Notes: generated from the letters alone by a model not told the origin. A stretch of 42,777 nt of DNA from Ruminiclostridium cellobioparum DSM 1351 = ATCC 15832 (GCF_000621505.1 NZ_KK211298.1:16553-59329); one strand, 5' to 3'. Counted from the first letter of the stretch, positions 26,776-36,034 are shown. Numbers and translations are program-made.

Positions 26776-27984
26776 TTAAGGGATATACTTACCCAGTCTT
26801 TCTATCATTTCAAAACACATCCGGCTGTTGTGGTAGGGACATTTCCAGGGCCCGGCTTTCTGATCTCCGATGATCCGGGAACCGTCGGCTGTGGTTCCCC
26901 AGAACCATTCACCGTTTACCCTGTCGATAATATGCTTATCAATGAATTCCCACATGCTGCAGGCTGCATCCAGGTAGCAGTTTTCTCCTGTGAGCTGATA
27001 GGCATTGGTGAAACCCACTACGGCTTCTGCCTGTGGCCACCACTCCTTAAAATCTTCCAGTGAACCGTTTTCCAGCTCATAAAAAAGTCCTCCGTTGATT
27101 CTGTCCATGCCGTCGGAAAATACCTTTCTGGCCATTAAAACGGATATCAACCGCACTCTTGAGAGCAAGGCCTCATTTCCAAGCACTTCTGCGGCCTCAT
27201 ACAACAGCCAGCTGCCCTCGATATCATGTCCGTAGGAAACAGCTTTGGAAAGGGAGGTCCAGCTCCTGTCAAAGAAAAGCCGGAATTGAAAGGTGAGAGG
27301 ATCGATGATGTGGTCAATGGTGACATTTATCAACTCCCGGAGACTTCTTTCCAGGCTTTTGTCCTTCCACACCCTGTAGAGATTTGTGTAGGCCTCCAGC
27401 ACATGCAAATGAGTGTTCATGGATTTTTCAGCATTCATATCCTTACCGCTTAAACTCATGTGGGGTGTAGGTGACCAGTCTCTTGCACGGGCCTCCACGT
27501 AACCTTTTTGGCCGGCATCATAAATATTGTTTTCTATTGAATGGTACAGCCGTACAGCATGATCCAGACTTTCTTTTATGCCGGCAGCCCTGTAGAATTC
27601 CGACAGGCCGTATATTGCAAAAGCAATGGAGTAGGTCTGCTTTTTTGTATCAACAGGGTTCCCTTTGTAATCCAGCATCCAATACACACCTGAATATTTA
27701 TCGTCCACAAAGTGTTTGATTATATAGTCGTAAGCTCTTTTTGCCATGACAAGATACTTTTCATCCCTATAATATCTGTAGGCTGCGGAGAAAGTCCACA
27801 GTATCCTGAAATTGAGGACCGAGGCCTTGTCATGTCTTATATCGGGAGACAGGTCGTTGGATATATAACCGTAAAAGCCGCCGTTTTGAACGTCAACTGA
27901 ATGATTGATCCAGAACTCCAGAATATTATTCTTGAGTTCATGCTCAAATCCGCTTGCGAGATTTTTAATATCATGCTTCTCCAT
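26776..27984 (-). CDS. Cellobiose 2-epimerase (AGE superfamily)
   Basis: A 402-residue (alpha/alpha)6-barrel epimerase that interconverts Glc and Man at the reducing end of beta-1,4-disaccharides, here most likely mannobiose to mannosylglucose. Family blocks are [31 protein letters not shown] (catalytic His region), [29 protein letters not shown] and [19 protein letters not shown]. No signal peptide. It lies between the two GH130 genes, as in known mannan catabolic clusters. Confidence 0.94.
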   Translation of the reverse strand: MEKHDIKNLASGFEHELKNNILEFWINHSVDVQNGGFYGYISNDLSPDIRHDKASVLNFRILWTFSAAYRYYRDEKYLVMAKRAYDYIIKHFVDDKYSGVYWMLDYKGNPVDTKKQTYSIAFAIYGLSEFYRAAGIKESLDHAVRLYHSIENNIYDAGQKGYVEARARDWSPTPHMSLSGKDMNAEKSMNTHLHVLEAYTNLYRVWKDKSLERSLRELINVTIDHIIDPLTFQFRLFFDRSWTSLSKAVSYGHDIEGSWLLYEAAEVLGNEALLSRVRLISVLMARKVFSDGMDRINGGLFYELENGSLEDFKEWWPQAEAVVGFTNAYQLTGENCYLDAACSMWEFIDKHIIDRVNGEWFWGTTADGSRIIGDQKAGPWKCPYHNSRMCFEMIERLGKYIP

Positions 27985-28101
27985 ATTGACCTCCTAAGCC
28001 ATATTATGGCTTGAGCCGCATGGCGGCCGCAAAATGAATGAAATTTGTTCGCTCCTCTACCGCTATAAGGCTAATAAAGGAGGTTAATTTGCAATACTTC
28101 A
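27985..28101 (-). promoter_or_regulatory. Gap with hairpins between GH130_2 and epimerase genes
   Basis: The 116-base intercistronic region holds a 17-base palindrome AAGCCATATTATGGCTT at 27996-28012 close to the epimerase ribosome binding site, and a GC-rich small hairpin (GCCGC/GCGGC) at 28015-28027. They could mask the epimerase ribosome binding site or mark RNA processing. No promoter is obvious. Confidence 0.4.
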
Positions 28102-29112
28102 CTATCTGTATTCCTCGGAGTCCCCTGCCGCAAGCTCGGAATTTGCTTTTATAAAGCCGAGCAATTCATCTGCTTTGGCATATGCCAGGGCTGAATAGGT
28201 GTCGGCAGCACCGTAATATATGGCGATTCTCCCGGTGTCGGCATCCGTCAGGGCTGCGCAGGGGAATACGACATTGGGGACAAAACCCGCGGTTTCATAA
28301 GGTCTTTCAGGAGTCAGCAGGTAATCCCTGGTACGGTATAAAACCCTGGAGGGATTGTCTGTATCGAGAAGTGCCGCTCCGAAGCTGTAAACAAAACCGT
28401 TGCAGGTGCCGGACACGCCGTGGTATAGCAGCAGCCAGCCTTCGGTAGTTTCTATGGGGACAGCTCCGGCTCCTATTTTGACACTTTGCCACCAGCCCGA
28501 GCCTCCCTTTTGCATCACCCGTCTGTGCCGTCCCCAATGGATCATATCCGGGCTCTCACTGAGAAAGATATCTCCGAAGGGTGTATGCCCGCTGTCGCTG
28601 GGCCTGCTGAGAAGCAGGTACTTTCCGTTTATCCTTCTCGGAAACAGAACACCGTTCCTGTTGAAGGGGATAAAAGGGTTCTCGAGGCGTATGAATTCCC
28701 TGAAGTCCCTGGTCATTCCCAGACCAAGGGCGGCTCCGCCGAAATCAGTGCACCAGATGATGTAATATGTACCTTCCACTTCTACAAGCCGTGGATCATA
28801 AGAATAGTTGGGCTGATAGGGTTTACCGTCACTGTCCTGCCATCGTATGGGTTCATCTTCAATTTTCCAGCTGAGGGCATCGTGACTGAAACCCACATGA
28901 ATACGGGCTTTACCGTCTTTGTGATCTGCTCTGAAGATCCCTGCAAAGCCGCTGCCCCAGGGAACAACCGAACTGTTATATACTCTTGCCGTGCTTGAAG
29001 TAGGATTCCAATTGATGATGGGATTTCCCGAATGTCTCCAGACAACTCCTCCGAAACCTTCGGGTTTTTCCTCCCAGGGGATATTTTTTAAAGCTTTGCC
29101 AATAATTTTCAT
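28102..29112 (-). CDS. Beta-1,4-mannooligosaccharide phosphorylase (GH130_2-like)
   Basis: A 336-residue cytoplasmic GH130 enzyme that shortens beta-1,4-mannooligosaccharides by phosphorolysis, releasing mannose-1-phosphate. Matching blocks include NPIINWNPT, VYNSSVVPWGSGFAGIFRAD, YDPRLVEVEGTYYIIW, FPRRINGKYLLLSRPSD and GAGAVPIETTEGWLLLYHGV; the Asp in the YDPR segment is the presumed catalytic acid of the family. First gene of the mannan operon. The ribosome binding site AAGGAGGGC precedes the ATG, and the gene is divergent from the LacI regulator. Confidence 0.93.
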   Translation of the reverse strand: MKIIGKALKNIPWEEKPEGFGGVVWRHSGNPIINWNPTSSTARVYNSSVVPWGSGFAGIFRADHKDGKARIHVGFSHDALSWKIEDEPIRWQDSDGKPYQPNYSYDPRLVEVEGTYYIIWCTDFGGAALGLGMTRDFREFIRLENPFIPFNRNGVLFPRRINGKYLLLSRPSDSGHTPFGDIFLSESPDMIHWGRHRRVMQKGGSGWWQSVKIGAGAVPIETTEGWLLLYHGVSGTCNGFVYSFGAALLDTDNPSRVLYRTRDYLLTPERPYETAGFVPNVVFPCAALTDADTGRIAIYYGAADTYSALAYAKADELLGFIKANSELAAGDSEEYR

Positions 29113-29348
29113 TACAGCCCTCCTTAAAAAAATAATATTATATATTCATTAATATTTAAATTGTGTAACATGAAATATTAATATATGTAATATTATAATA
29201 CTTAAAAATCTTAAAAATGTAAAGTAAAAATAACATTATATGTAATATTACAAAATGCTTTGAATAAAGCACTATTTATGCTATAATTCAATACATAATT
29301 ACGAAGGAAGCATCAAATATTCACACCAATCTTGAGTCTGGAGGAAGT
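29113..29348. promoter_or_regulatory. Divergent promoter region of mannan operon and LacI gene
   Basis: For the LacI gene, TTGAAT (29260-29265), 16 bases and an extended -10 TGCTATAAT ending at 29287 form a good promoter. The 14-base direct repeat TATATGTAATATTA occurs at 29182-29195 and again at 29237-29250, 55 bases apart, about five helical turns. The second copy continues to the palindrome GTAATATTAC. These could be operators, although the central CG typical of LacI sites is absent. Confidence 0.5.
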
Positions 29349-30392
29349 ATGCCAAAAAAAGTAACAATGGATTCCATTGCATTAAAACTGGGCATTTCTA
29401 AAAATACAGTTTCACTTGCACTCCGCGGCATGCCCGGAATAAGTGAGGCAACAAGAAAAAACATTGAGGCTGCTGCAGAAAGCATGGGCTACAAATATAA
29501 AAGCAATGCCCGGCAGCAGACAACACGAAACCTCTGCCTGGTTATTGCCAAAAGCACCCGGGATTCAATAGGATTTTTCAGTTTCATACAGCTGGGAATT
29601 GAGGATGAAGCAAAGAAGAACAACGTTAATACCATCATACACTACTATGACGAAAAAGATGAAATATTTGAAATACCAAACTGTGTGAAAGACGGTATGG
29701 TTTCAGGTATAATAACTCTTGGCAGGATTTCCCGCAAGACCATCAATGCTATAATAACCTATGATCTGCCCGTTGTTATGGTGGATAATTATTTTGACGA
29801 TCTGGTTATGGACTGCGTATTGACGGATAATCAATGCGGAGGTTATCTTGCCGCTGAACACCTGATAAACTGCGGACATACAAAGATCGGTTTTTTAGGG
29901 AATATTTATGCCTCTGTCAGCTTTTATGACAGGTATCAGGGATACTTAAAGGCGTTGAGAGAATACGGGCTCCATTATAACCCCGGGTACTCGGTAATTG
30001 ACCTCAAGCTCGAAAATGTTGTCAATGAAGAAATAGCATTGATAATTGAGGGGATGAAAGCCGGAGAGGGGATTCCCACAGCGTTTTTCTGCTGTAATGA
30101 TGCCGAAGCTCTTGTCATACTGAAGGTTTTATCAAACATGGGAATAGCAGTACCCGAGGAAGTGTCCGTTATGGGTTTTGACGACATAGAGACATCACGG
30201 AGTGTAACTCCGGAGCTTTCAACCATGAGGGTACAGAAAGAAATGATGGGCAGAAGGGCCGTATGTAAACTGCTGCAAAAAATGAGTGGCATTGAAGAAC
30301 CCACGGAAAAGATACTGTTATCCGCAAATATAATTAGCAGGAACTCTGTAAGGAAGCTGGATAAATACAGCCCCGGCGGCGCGAACTTGTAA
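29349..30392 (+). CDS. LacI-family transcription regulator
   Basis: A 347-residue repressor. The DNA-binding head contains VTMDSIALKLGISKNTVSLALRG and the hinge region follows near residue 50-60. The ligand domain is of type I periplasmic-binding-protein fold (FCCNDAEALVILKVLSNMGIAVPEEVSVMGFDDIE). GGAGGAAGT precedes the ATG. Because it is divergent from the mannan phosphorylase operon it probably controls it, with a mannooligosaccharide or derivative as inducer; that assignment rests on position. Confidence 0.93.
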   Translation: MPKKVTMDSIALKLGISKNTVSLALRGMPGISEATRKNIEAAAESMGYKYKSNARQQTTRNLCLVIAKSTRDSIGFFSFIQLGIEDEAKKNNVNTIIHYYDEKDEIFEIPNCVKDGMVSGIITLGRISRKTINAIITYDLPVVMVDNYFDDLVMDCVLTDNQCGGYLAAEHLINCGHTKIGFLGNIYASVSFYDRYQGYLKALREYGLHYNPGYSVIDLKLENVVNEEIALIIEGMKAGEGIPTAFFCCNDAEALVILKVLSNMGIAVPEEVSVMGFDDIETSRSVTPELSTMRVQKEMMGRRAVCKLLQKMSGIEEPTEKILLSANIISRNSVRKLDKYSPGGANL

Positions 30393-30403
30393 AATATACG
30401 TTT

Positions 30404-30439
30404 AATCCGGCTTTGGACTATAGAAAATATAGTTGGATT
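30404..30439 (+). other. Hairpin after the LacI gene
   Basis: An AATCC/GGATT outer stem and CTATA/TATAG inner stem with a GAAAA loop lie 12 bases after the LacI stop codon. There is no T-tract, so termination is uncertain. The rest of the gap to 30604 shows nothing else that I can name. Confidence 0.4.
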
Positions 30440-30604
30440 ACGCGGCCTTTAGTATCCGGTCAGCAGCTTGAGTACAACCTTTGCCGTACCTGGGCCGGTC
30501 ATCGGCACTTATACTGATTAAAGCAATTGTTAAAAGTTCAAAAACAAATCAATGGTTCAGTGGTGTAATAAGGTAATATTTTATAGAAAAGGGAGAGGTT
30601 TGTC

Positions 30605-31741
30605 ATGAATTATAATGATTTTGGAAAAACAGGTGAAAAAGTATCCTCACTGGGATTCGGCTGCATGCGTCTGCCTGAATACCAGGAAAACGAAAAATGG
30701 TTTATTGATCAGGATAAAGCATCCGAGATGATAGGCTATGCGTTTGAAAACGGTGTAAATTATTTCGATACCGCACCTTATTACTGCAATAAAAACAGCG
30801 AAGAAGCGCTGGGTAAGGCAGTAAAAAAATTCCGCAGCAAGGTCATGCTCTCCACAAAAATACCCTTGGAAGTGGTAAAAGGGCCTTCGGATTACCGGAA
30901 AACCCTTGAGGCAAGCTTAAAGAGAATGGATACCGATTATGTTGATTTCTATCATTTCTGGGGTATTAACAAAGGCTCTTTTGATAACATTATCATGCAG
31001 CATGATTTGCTGCTTGAAGCGCAAAAAGCCAAAGAGGAAGGCTTGATCCGCCACATCTCCTTCTCTTTCCACGATGAACCCCAGAGCATAAAATACATAA
31101 TTGACGGTTCCATCAAGCGTGGCATTTCAATGGAAACAATGCTTGTACAGTACAATCTGCTTGACCGCAGCAATGAAGAAATGCTGGCATATGCAGCGTC
31201 AAAGGGTCTGGGTACTGTTGCAATGGGGCCTGTGGGCGGCGGAAGACTTTCAGCACCTACCGACTTGTATACAAAGCTGACCGGAAAACCTGCAATTGCC
31301 ACATATGAGCTTGCTTTTAAATTTGTACTGGGAAATCCCAATCTAAGCTGTGCATTATCCGGAATGGAGACTCTGGACATGGTTCAGAAAAATGTTAAGA
31401 TCGGAAATGATCCGGCCGTGCTCTCCGAAATGGAATGGGAGCAGCTTGGGAAAGCCATGGAGCAGCTCAAAAAATTCAGTGAATTGTACTGTACGGGTTG
31501 TAAGTACTGTCAGCCCTGTCCCTCTGAAATCAAAATTCCTGACATATTTAATTTCTATAACAACCATAATGTTTATGGCTTAACGGAAACAGCAAAAAAC
31601 CAATTTGCGGGCTACAGGAAAGATGGCGGAAAAGCAATATCCGACTGCATAGACTGCGGGGTCTGTGAAAAAAAATGTCCTCAGCATCTTAAAATCCGGG
31701 ATGAGCTTGCACGTGTTGAAAAGATACTGCTTTCACTTTAA
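30605..31741 (+). CDS. Aldo/keto reductase with C-terminal ferredoxin domain
   Basis: A 378-residue protein. Residues 1-280 form the aldo/keto reductase barrel: FGCMRLP, catalytic Asp and Tyr in YFDTAPYYCNKNSEEALG, Lys in STKIP and His in FYHFWGI. Residues about 290-365 carry two 4Fe-4S motifs, CTGCKYCQPCP and CIDCGVCEKKCP. Such fusions are common in anaerobes and probably exchange electrons between ferredoxin-type clusters and a carbonyl or NAD(P)H; the substrate is unknown. The ribosome binding site GGGAGAGG precedes the ATG. Monocistronic, between LacI and the DUF188 gene. Confidence 0.92.
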   Translation: MNYNDFGKTGEKVSSLGFGCMRLPEYQENEKWFIDQDKASEMIGYAFENGVNYFDTAPYYCNKNSEEALGKAVKKFRSKVMLSTKIPLEVVKGPSDYRKTLEASLKRMDTDYVDFYHFWGINKGSFDNIIMQHDLLLEAQKAKEEGLIRHISFSFHDEPQSIKYIIDGSIKRGISMETMLVQYNLLDRSNEEMLAYAASKGLGTVAMGPVGGGRLSAPTDLYTKLTGKPAIATYELAFKFVLGNPNLSCALSGMETLDMVQKNVKIGNDPAVLSEMEWEQLGKAMEQLKKFSELYCTGCKYCQPCPSEIKIPDIFNFYNNHNVYGLTETAKNQFAGYRKDGGKAISDCIDCGVCEKKCPQHLKIRDELARVEKILLSL

Positions 31742-31773
31742 GAAACTTTCTGGCGGCTCATTGAATGGGATAA

Positions 31774-31800
31774 TTTACAACGAATCAGATATTTTATAAT
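31774..31800 (+). promoter_or_regulatory. Probable promoter of the DUF188-DUF1653-LUD-DUF503 group
   Basis: TTTACA at 31774-31779 and TATAAT at 31795-31800, with a short 15-base spacer, lie just upstream of the DUF188 ribosome binding site TTTGGAGG. Confidence 0.45.
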
Positions 31801-31824
31801 ATGTTTACGGTTTGGAGGCTGTTT

Positions 31825-32280
31825 ATGCAGATACTTGTTGATGCTGACGCATGTCCGGTTAAAGATATAATAGTGAGAACTGCAAAAAAGTACAAGGTTC
31901 CGGTGACCATGATCATTGATACAAGTCATGAGCTTTCGGACGGCTACAGTACTGTGATCACTGTAGACAAAGCAAGGGACAGTGTGGATATAAAGCTTAT
32001 AAACCTGTTGAAGCGCGAAGACATTGTGGTTACACAGGATTACGGCGTTGCCGCAATGGGGCTGGGAAAGGGTGCCAGAGTATTAAATCAGAACGGACTC
32101 ATCTATACCGATGATAACATTGACAGACTGCTTTTTGAAAGGCATCTGGGGCAAAAGGTCCGCAGGGCGGGAGGCAGGACCCGGCCTATAAAAAAACGTA
32201 CCGGAGAAAATGATGAGGTGTTTGAAAAAGCGCTGGTGAGCCTTCTGGAAAGACAGAGATTGGAGGGAGGGCCGGGATGA
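31825..32280 (+). CDS. YaiI/YqxD family protein (DUF188, UPF0178)
   Basis: A 151-residue conserved protein with the family start ILVDADACPVKDII, a PIN-like fold candidate (VVTQDYGVAAMGL). The function is not established. TTTGGAGGC precedes the ATG at 31825; an upstream ATG at 31801 lies before the ribosome binding site. The stop overlaps the next gene by four bases (ATGA). Confidence 0.93.
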   Translation: MQILVDADACPVKDIIVRTAKKYKVPVTMIIDTSHELSDGYSTVITVDKARDSVDIKLINLLKREDIVVTQDYGVAAMGLGKGARVLNQNGLIYTDDNIDRLLFERHLGQKVRRAGGRTRPIKKRTGENDEVFEKALVSLLERQRLEGGPG

Positions 32281-32492
32281 GTCGGATAAGACCGGGAATA
32301 TACAGACATTTTAAAGGAAAGGAATACAGAGTGCTATACATAGCCAGGCATAGTGAAACACTGGAGGATATGGTGGTGTATCAGGCACTTTATGGTGAAA
32401 TGGGAATATGGGTTCGTCCTGCCTCCATGTGGGATGAGATGGTTCAGCGGGACGGTCAGAGCTTCAGGCGTTTTGAATACATTGGAGAGTAA
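32277..32492 (+). CDS. DUF1653 family small protein
   Basis: A 71-residue protein matching the DUF1653 family: PGIYRHFKGKEYRVLYIARHSET, VVYQALYG, WVRPASMWDEMV, FEYIGE. It is translationally coupled to the DUF188 gene through an ATGA overlap. No function is known; a fold resembling small beta-barrel domains is expected from the family. Confidence 0.92.
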   Translation: MSRIRPGIYRHFKGKEYRVLYIARHSETLEDMVVYQALYGEMGIWVRPASMWDEMVQRDGQSFRRFEYIGE

Positions 32493-32516
32493 TATGGGGA
32501 AAGGGGTTAAAACACT

Positions 32517-33191
32517 ATGGATATGAATACTAAGGCAATTATCGGAAAAAGAATAGACAAAACAATGAAAAATCTTGAGAAAAACAATATGCAGGTACAC
32601 TATGTTGAAACAAAGGCCCAGATACCTGAAAAGGTCTGTGAACTGCTGAAGGACGGGGATACTGTCGGAGTCGGCGGTGCCATGACTCTGTTTGAAAGCG
32701 GTGTCATAGACCTGCTGCGTTCTGGAAGGTACAAATTTCTGGACAGGTATGAAGAGGGGCTCACAGGCGAGCAGATAAATAAGATATTTATTGATTCCTT
32801 TTCTGCTGATGCATATATAAGCAGTGCGAATGCCATAACCGAAAACGGGGAACTATATAATGTCGATGGCAATTCCAACAGGGTTGCGGCAATTTGTTTC
32901 GGGCCCAAATCGGTAATTATTATCGCAGGTTATAACAAACTGGTAAAGGATTTGAACGAAGCCATAATAAGGGTAAAAACTATTGCTGCTCCCGCAAACG
33001 CTACAAGACTTTCCTGCCAGACCTATTGTAAGGAAAAAGGGGAATGTATGTCCTTCAACGGCCATCCCGGCGAAATGGAAAGCGGCTGTTCGGGTCCGGC
33101 CAGAATTTGCTGCAATTATGTGGTTTCGGCTTACCAGAGGCATAAGGACAGGATTAAGGTAATCCTTGTCGGAGAGGAACTGGGCTATTGA
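32517..33191 (+). CDS. LUD domain protein (LutC/DUF162 family)
   Basis: A 224-residue LUD-domain protein. The conserved block VGVGGAMTLFESGVIDLLRSG, SSANAITENGELYNVDGNSNRVAAICFGPKSVI and VKTIAAPANATRL is typical. The C-terminal part is Cys-rich (SCQTYC, GECM, GCSGPARICCNY) and may bind metal. Partners LutA and LutB are absent, as is usual for stand-alone LUD proteins of clostridia, so lactate oxidation should not be assumed. Confidence 0.9.
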   Translation: MDMNTKAIIGKRIDKTMKNLEKNNMQVHYVETKAQIPEKVCELLKDGDTVGVGGAMTLFESGVIDLLRSGRYKFLDRYEEGLTGEQINKIFIDSFSADAYISSANAITENGELYNVDGNSNRVAAICFGPKSVIIIAGYNKLVKDLNEAIIRVKTIAAPANATRLSCQTYCKEKGECMSFNGHPGEMESGCSGPARICCNYVVSAYQRHKDRIKVILVGEELGY

Positions 33192-33237
33192 TTTACTGCC
33201 ATGACAACAAGTCGGCTTGCGTATCCGGGGAGGCTTT

Positions 33238-33519
33238 ATGATAGTATCGTCACTGACTGTTAGGCTCTATGCACCAACCTGCCATTCCCTCAAGGATAAG
33301 AGGATGATTGTGAAGAGTCTGGTGCAGCGGGCACGCAACAAATTTAATATTTCCATAGCAGAGGTGGATGAGCAGGATTACTATCAGACCATCGTAATAG
33401 GTGCTGCCTGTGTATCCGGCAGCAGAGCTCAGACCAATGCCGTACTGGGCCAGGTCCTGCGCTTCATAGAGGAGAATTCCGGCGCTGAAGTGGTGGATTT
33501 CCTGTATGAGGAGAGATAA
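33238..33519 (+). CDS. DUF503 (YlxP-like) family protein
   Basis: A 93-residue protein with the family pattern: MIVSSLTVRLYAPTCHSLKDKR near the start, VKSLVQRARNKFNISIAEVD and a beta-rich second half. B. subtilis YlxP lies near ribosome maturation genes; the function remains unclear. The ATG at 33238 follows GGGGAGG; a TTG at 33217 precedes that site. Confidence 0.9.
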   Translation: MIVSSLTVRLYAPTCHSLKDKRMIVKSLVQRARNKFNISIAEVDEQDYYQTIVIGAACVSGSRAQTNAVLGQVLRFIEENSGAEVVDFLYEER

Positions 33520-33616
33520 ATATTTATTTAATAACCGAACCTTTTTCCATTTTTTTTGTATATAATGTGAATACCCGGGTGATTTTGATATTAAGCTTAA
33601 AGGGCAAAAAAATACG

Positions 33617-34930
33617 TTATTTCTGAATTTTTACATCCCCGGCGGCTTCTCCGTGGGTTACAAAAAGCATGCATATTATTGCCAGAGCAAAGGATATTGA
33701 AGAATATACAAAAATGGCATCGTAACTGCTTACCATATCCCGGATGAAGCCGAACAGTATTGGGCTTATTATTGCCGCACTGAAGGAGAAGAAATAATAG
33801 TAGCCTGTATATCTGCCTATATCCTTCCACTGAGCCATTTCAACCACCATGGGAAGTGAGTTGATATTCACACAGGCCCAGAAGATACCTCCCAAAAGCA
33901 GAAGTATTCTCAATGCCCATATATTATCGGTAAAAAGCATCAGTGTGAATAAAAGTGTCACACCTGCAAGTCCGGCAAGGATAGTTCTTTTCCGGCCCAG
34001 CTTTGAGGAAATAAAGCCCGCCGGTATTGAGAAACCCAGAAAAGTCAGTGAGAACATTGCCAGCAGCAGTGAGGCATCACCGGCAGTAAGAAAATTTCCC
34101 GAAGTATCCCTCAAGGTGTTGGTAACATAAAGGCTGAAAAAGGTTTCTACTGCATTATAGCCCGTAAACCAGAACAGGATGGCAAGCAGCAGAAAAACAA
34201 GACTTTTGTTTCTTCCCGGCTCGGCCGCATGTGACCCGTCGGGACTTTTCTGAGGGAAACCATGAATTTTGGCCGGTACAGCAGATTTTTCAGGTTCAGC
34301 CGGCTCAACTGCCAATCCAGGCAGTTTATTATCCGCAAGTTCTTCTTCCAGCTCCTTGCCCGTTTTCTCCCTGACAAAAACTTTTAAAACTATAACTGCA
34401 GCGAGCATGAGAACAGCACTGGCTGCGAAGGGCAGCGGCATGCCTCCCAGCTTGAACAGCAGGCCTCCGGCAAAGAAGGAGAACAAACTTCCAAGGCCCC
34501 CCATAAAGTTGATGATCCCGTTGGCCTGGCTTCTCAGCGGAGCGGGTGTCAGATCAGGCATGAGGGCTACAACGGGGGCTCTCCAGGTGGACATTACAAA
34601 ATTGAAAATTATAATGACTGCCATTAATGAAAACAGTGATTTGGTAAACGGTATGAAGGGAAAGACTACTGCGCATACGGGTATCCCCAATAATACATAG
34701 GGCATTCTCCTGCCGAAGCGGGTCCTGGTTTTGTCCGATAATGCTCCGAATACAGGCTGGAAAATCACCCCGAAGATATTGTCAAAAGTCATTACTATTC
34801 CAATCAGAGTGGTACTTGAGAGATAGTTCTTTAACAAAACCGGCACATAATTATTGTACATGGCCCATGCTATGGAGCTGGCAAAAAATCCAAAGCCTAT
34901 CAGAAAGGTCTGTTTATAGTTTAGCTTCAT
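33617..34930 (-). CDS. MFS transporter, sugar/glycoside-type
   Basis: A 437-residue protein with about 12 membrane helices. GALSDKTRTRFGRRMPYVLLG is the conserved loop between helices 2 and 3 in the glycoside-pentoside-hexuronide/SLC45-like group. A hydrophilic central loop of about 60 residues (EEELADNKLPGLAVEP...) separates the halves. SSKLGRKRTILAG repeats the loop motif in the second half. It may import disaccharides, possibly for the mannan pathway that has no transporter of its own here, but nothing in the sequence fixes the substrate. The ATG at 34930 follows GGGAGGAAC. Confidence 0.9.
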   Translation of the reverse strand: MKLNYKQTFLIGFGFFASSIAWAMYNNYVPVLLKNYLSSTTLIGIVMTFDNIFGVIFQPVFGALSDKTRTRFGRRMPYVLLGIPVCAVVFPFIPFTKSLFSLMAVIIIFNFVMSTWRAPVVALMPDLTPAPLRSQANGIINFMGGLGSLFSFFAGGLLFKLGGMPLPFAASAVLMLAAVIVLKVFVREKTGKELEEELADNKLPGLAVEPAEPEKSAVPAKIHGFPQKSPDGSHAAEPGRNKSLVFLLLAILFWFTGYNAVETFFSLYVTNTLRDTSGNFLTAGDASLLLAMFSLTFLGFSIPAGFISSKLGRKRTILAGLAGVTLLFTLMLFTDNIWALRILLLLGGIFWACVNINSLPMVVEMAQWKDIGRYTGYYYFFSFSAAIISPILFGFIRDMVSSYDAIFVYSSISFALAIICMLFVTHGEAAGDVKIQK

Positions 34931-34968
34931 AAGTGTTCCTCCCACTGCAATTTTCCAGATGTTTCACA

Positions 34969-35035
34969 GGTATGCTATTTTCAGAGGTATACTATTTCCA
35001 TGGATATACCATTTTTATGGATATGCCATCACATC
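34969..35035. repeat. Four tandem 16-17-base repeats upstream of the MFS gene
   Basis: Copies begin at 34969, 34986, 35002 and 35019: GGTATGCTATTTTCAGA, GGTATACTATTTCCAT, GGATATACCATTTTTAT and GGATATGCCATCACATC. They fill the short gap between the MFS start and the GDPD stop, both on the minus strand. Such phased arrays can be regulator-binding iterons. Confidence 0.65.
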
Positions 35036-35765
35036 ATGCCATCTGTCTTCTGATTTTAAAGGCTGTATCAGGATAATTTGTGATAACGGCATTAACGCCT
35101 TCCTTATACATCCATCCAAGGTGTTCGGCGGTATTTACCGTCCAGGGATTGACCAGGATACCGTTCTCCCTGCACTTTTTGACAGTATCGGGGACCGCAA
35201 GTGTATAGTAAAAGGGATGCACTGCCTCGGCCGTCAAATGGGCCGCATAGACATGGGGATCCACCATTGCCTCGGTGTACAGCAGTCCAATGGGGATTGA
35301 TTTGTCGATCTGTTTTATCAGCATCAGGCTGTAGTGGTTAAATGAGGAGTAGATGACTCTTTTCTTCATGCCCGTCTTTGAAACCAGAGAGGTGACTCTC
35401 TCTTCAATGCCTTCATAATTAACCAACCCTGACTTTATTTCGATATCCACTGTCAAATCAGTACCTTTTACAAAATGCAATACCTCTTCCAGGGTAGGAA
35501 TTTTGACGTTTTTATAGTTGGGGAGGTGATTTGAAAAATCATAGGACAAAAGCTCTTTTAATGTCTTGTCGATTATGCGTCCGCTGCCGTCTGAACAGCG
35601 GTCTATTGTTTCATCATGTGCAACTACCAGATGTCCGTCTTTGGTCATGTGAATATCCAGCTCAATACCGTCAGCCTGCTGCTGGTGTGCAAGCTTAAAA
35701 GCCTCCATGGTATTTTCAGGAGCATAGCCCGAAGCGCCTCTATGGGCCCAGATTAATGTCTTCAT
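35034..35765 (-). CDS. Glycerophosphodiester phosphodiesterase
   Basis: A 243-residue cytoplasmic GDPD. The active-site set is present: AHRGASGYAPENT, GIELDIHMTKDGHLVVAHDETIDR and, later, VDIEIKSG. It hydrolyses deacylated phospholipid headgroups to glycerol-3-phosphate and an alcohol. There is no signal peptide, unlike secreted GlpQ, so it is UgpQ-like. Divergent from msrAB. Confidence 0.94.
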   Translation of the reverse strand: MKTLIWAHRGASGYAPENTMEAFKLAHQQQADGIELDIHMTKDGHLVVAHDETIDRCSDGSGRIIDKTLKELLSYDFSNHLPNYKNVKIPTLEEVLHFVKGTDLTVDIEIKSGLVNYEGIEERVTSLVSKTGMKKRVIYSSFNHYSLMLIKQIDKSIPIGLLYTEAMVDPHVYAAHLTAEAVHPFYYTLAVPDTVKKCRENGILVNPWTVNTAEHLGWMYKEGVNAVITNYPDTAFKIRRQMA

Positions 35766-36034
35766 TGCAATTCACCTTCCTAAAATGATAATATGATATT
35801 ATCTATTAACTATAATATATGGACATAACAAAGCTTTATATCTCACTGATGTTAATTAATATTAATTAATGTTAATTGTTATTAACATCTATTTTAGCAC
35901 TTTTGCCTAAAAGTAACCACAATTAGGTAAAAACGGAAGCCTGGTTTAAAAGCCTTTTGTTTAGGGTAAATTTAACTGTAATAAGGCGTAAAGATGGAGC
36001 GTTATAAATAATATAGTAAAAAGGACGTGAAATT
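35766..36034. promoter_or_regulatory. Divergent region between GDPD and msrAB
   Basis: AT-rich gap containing the perfect 18-base palindrome TTAATTAATATTAATTAA at 35852-35869, itself inside GATGTTAAT (35848-35856) and ATTAACATC (35881-35889) arms. It may be an operator or simply low complexity. The msrAB ribosome binding site AAAGGACGTG is near 36020. Confidence 0.35.

Noticed and set aside
33561-33566. TATAAT on the plus strand after the DUF503 gene
   Set aside because: No usable -35 and no plus-strand gene downstream until msrAB; probably chance in an AT-rich gap.
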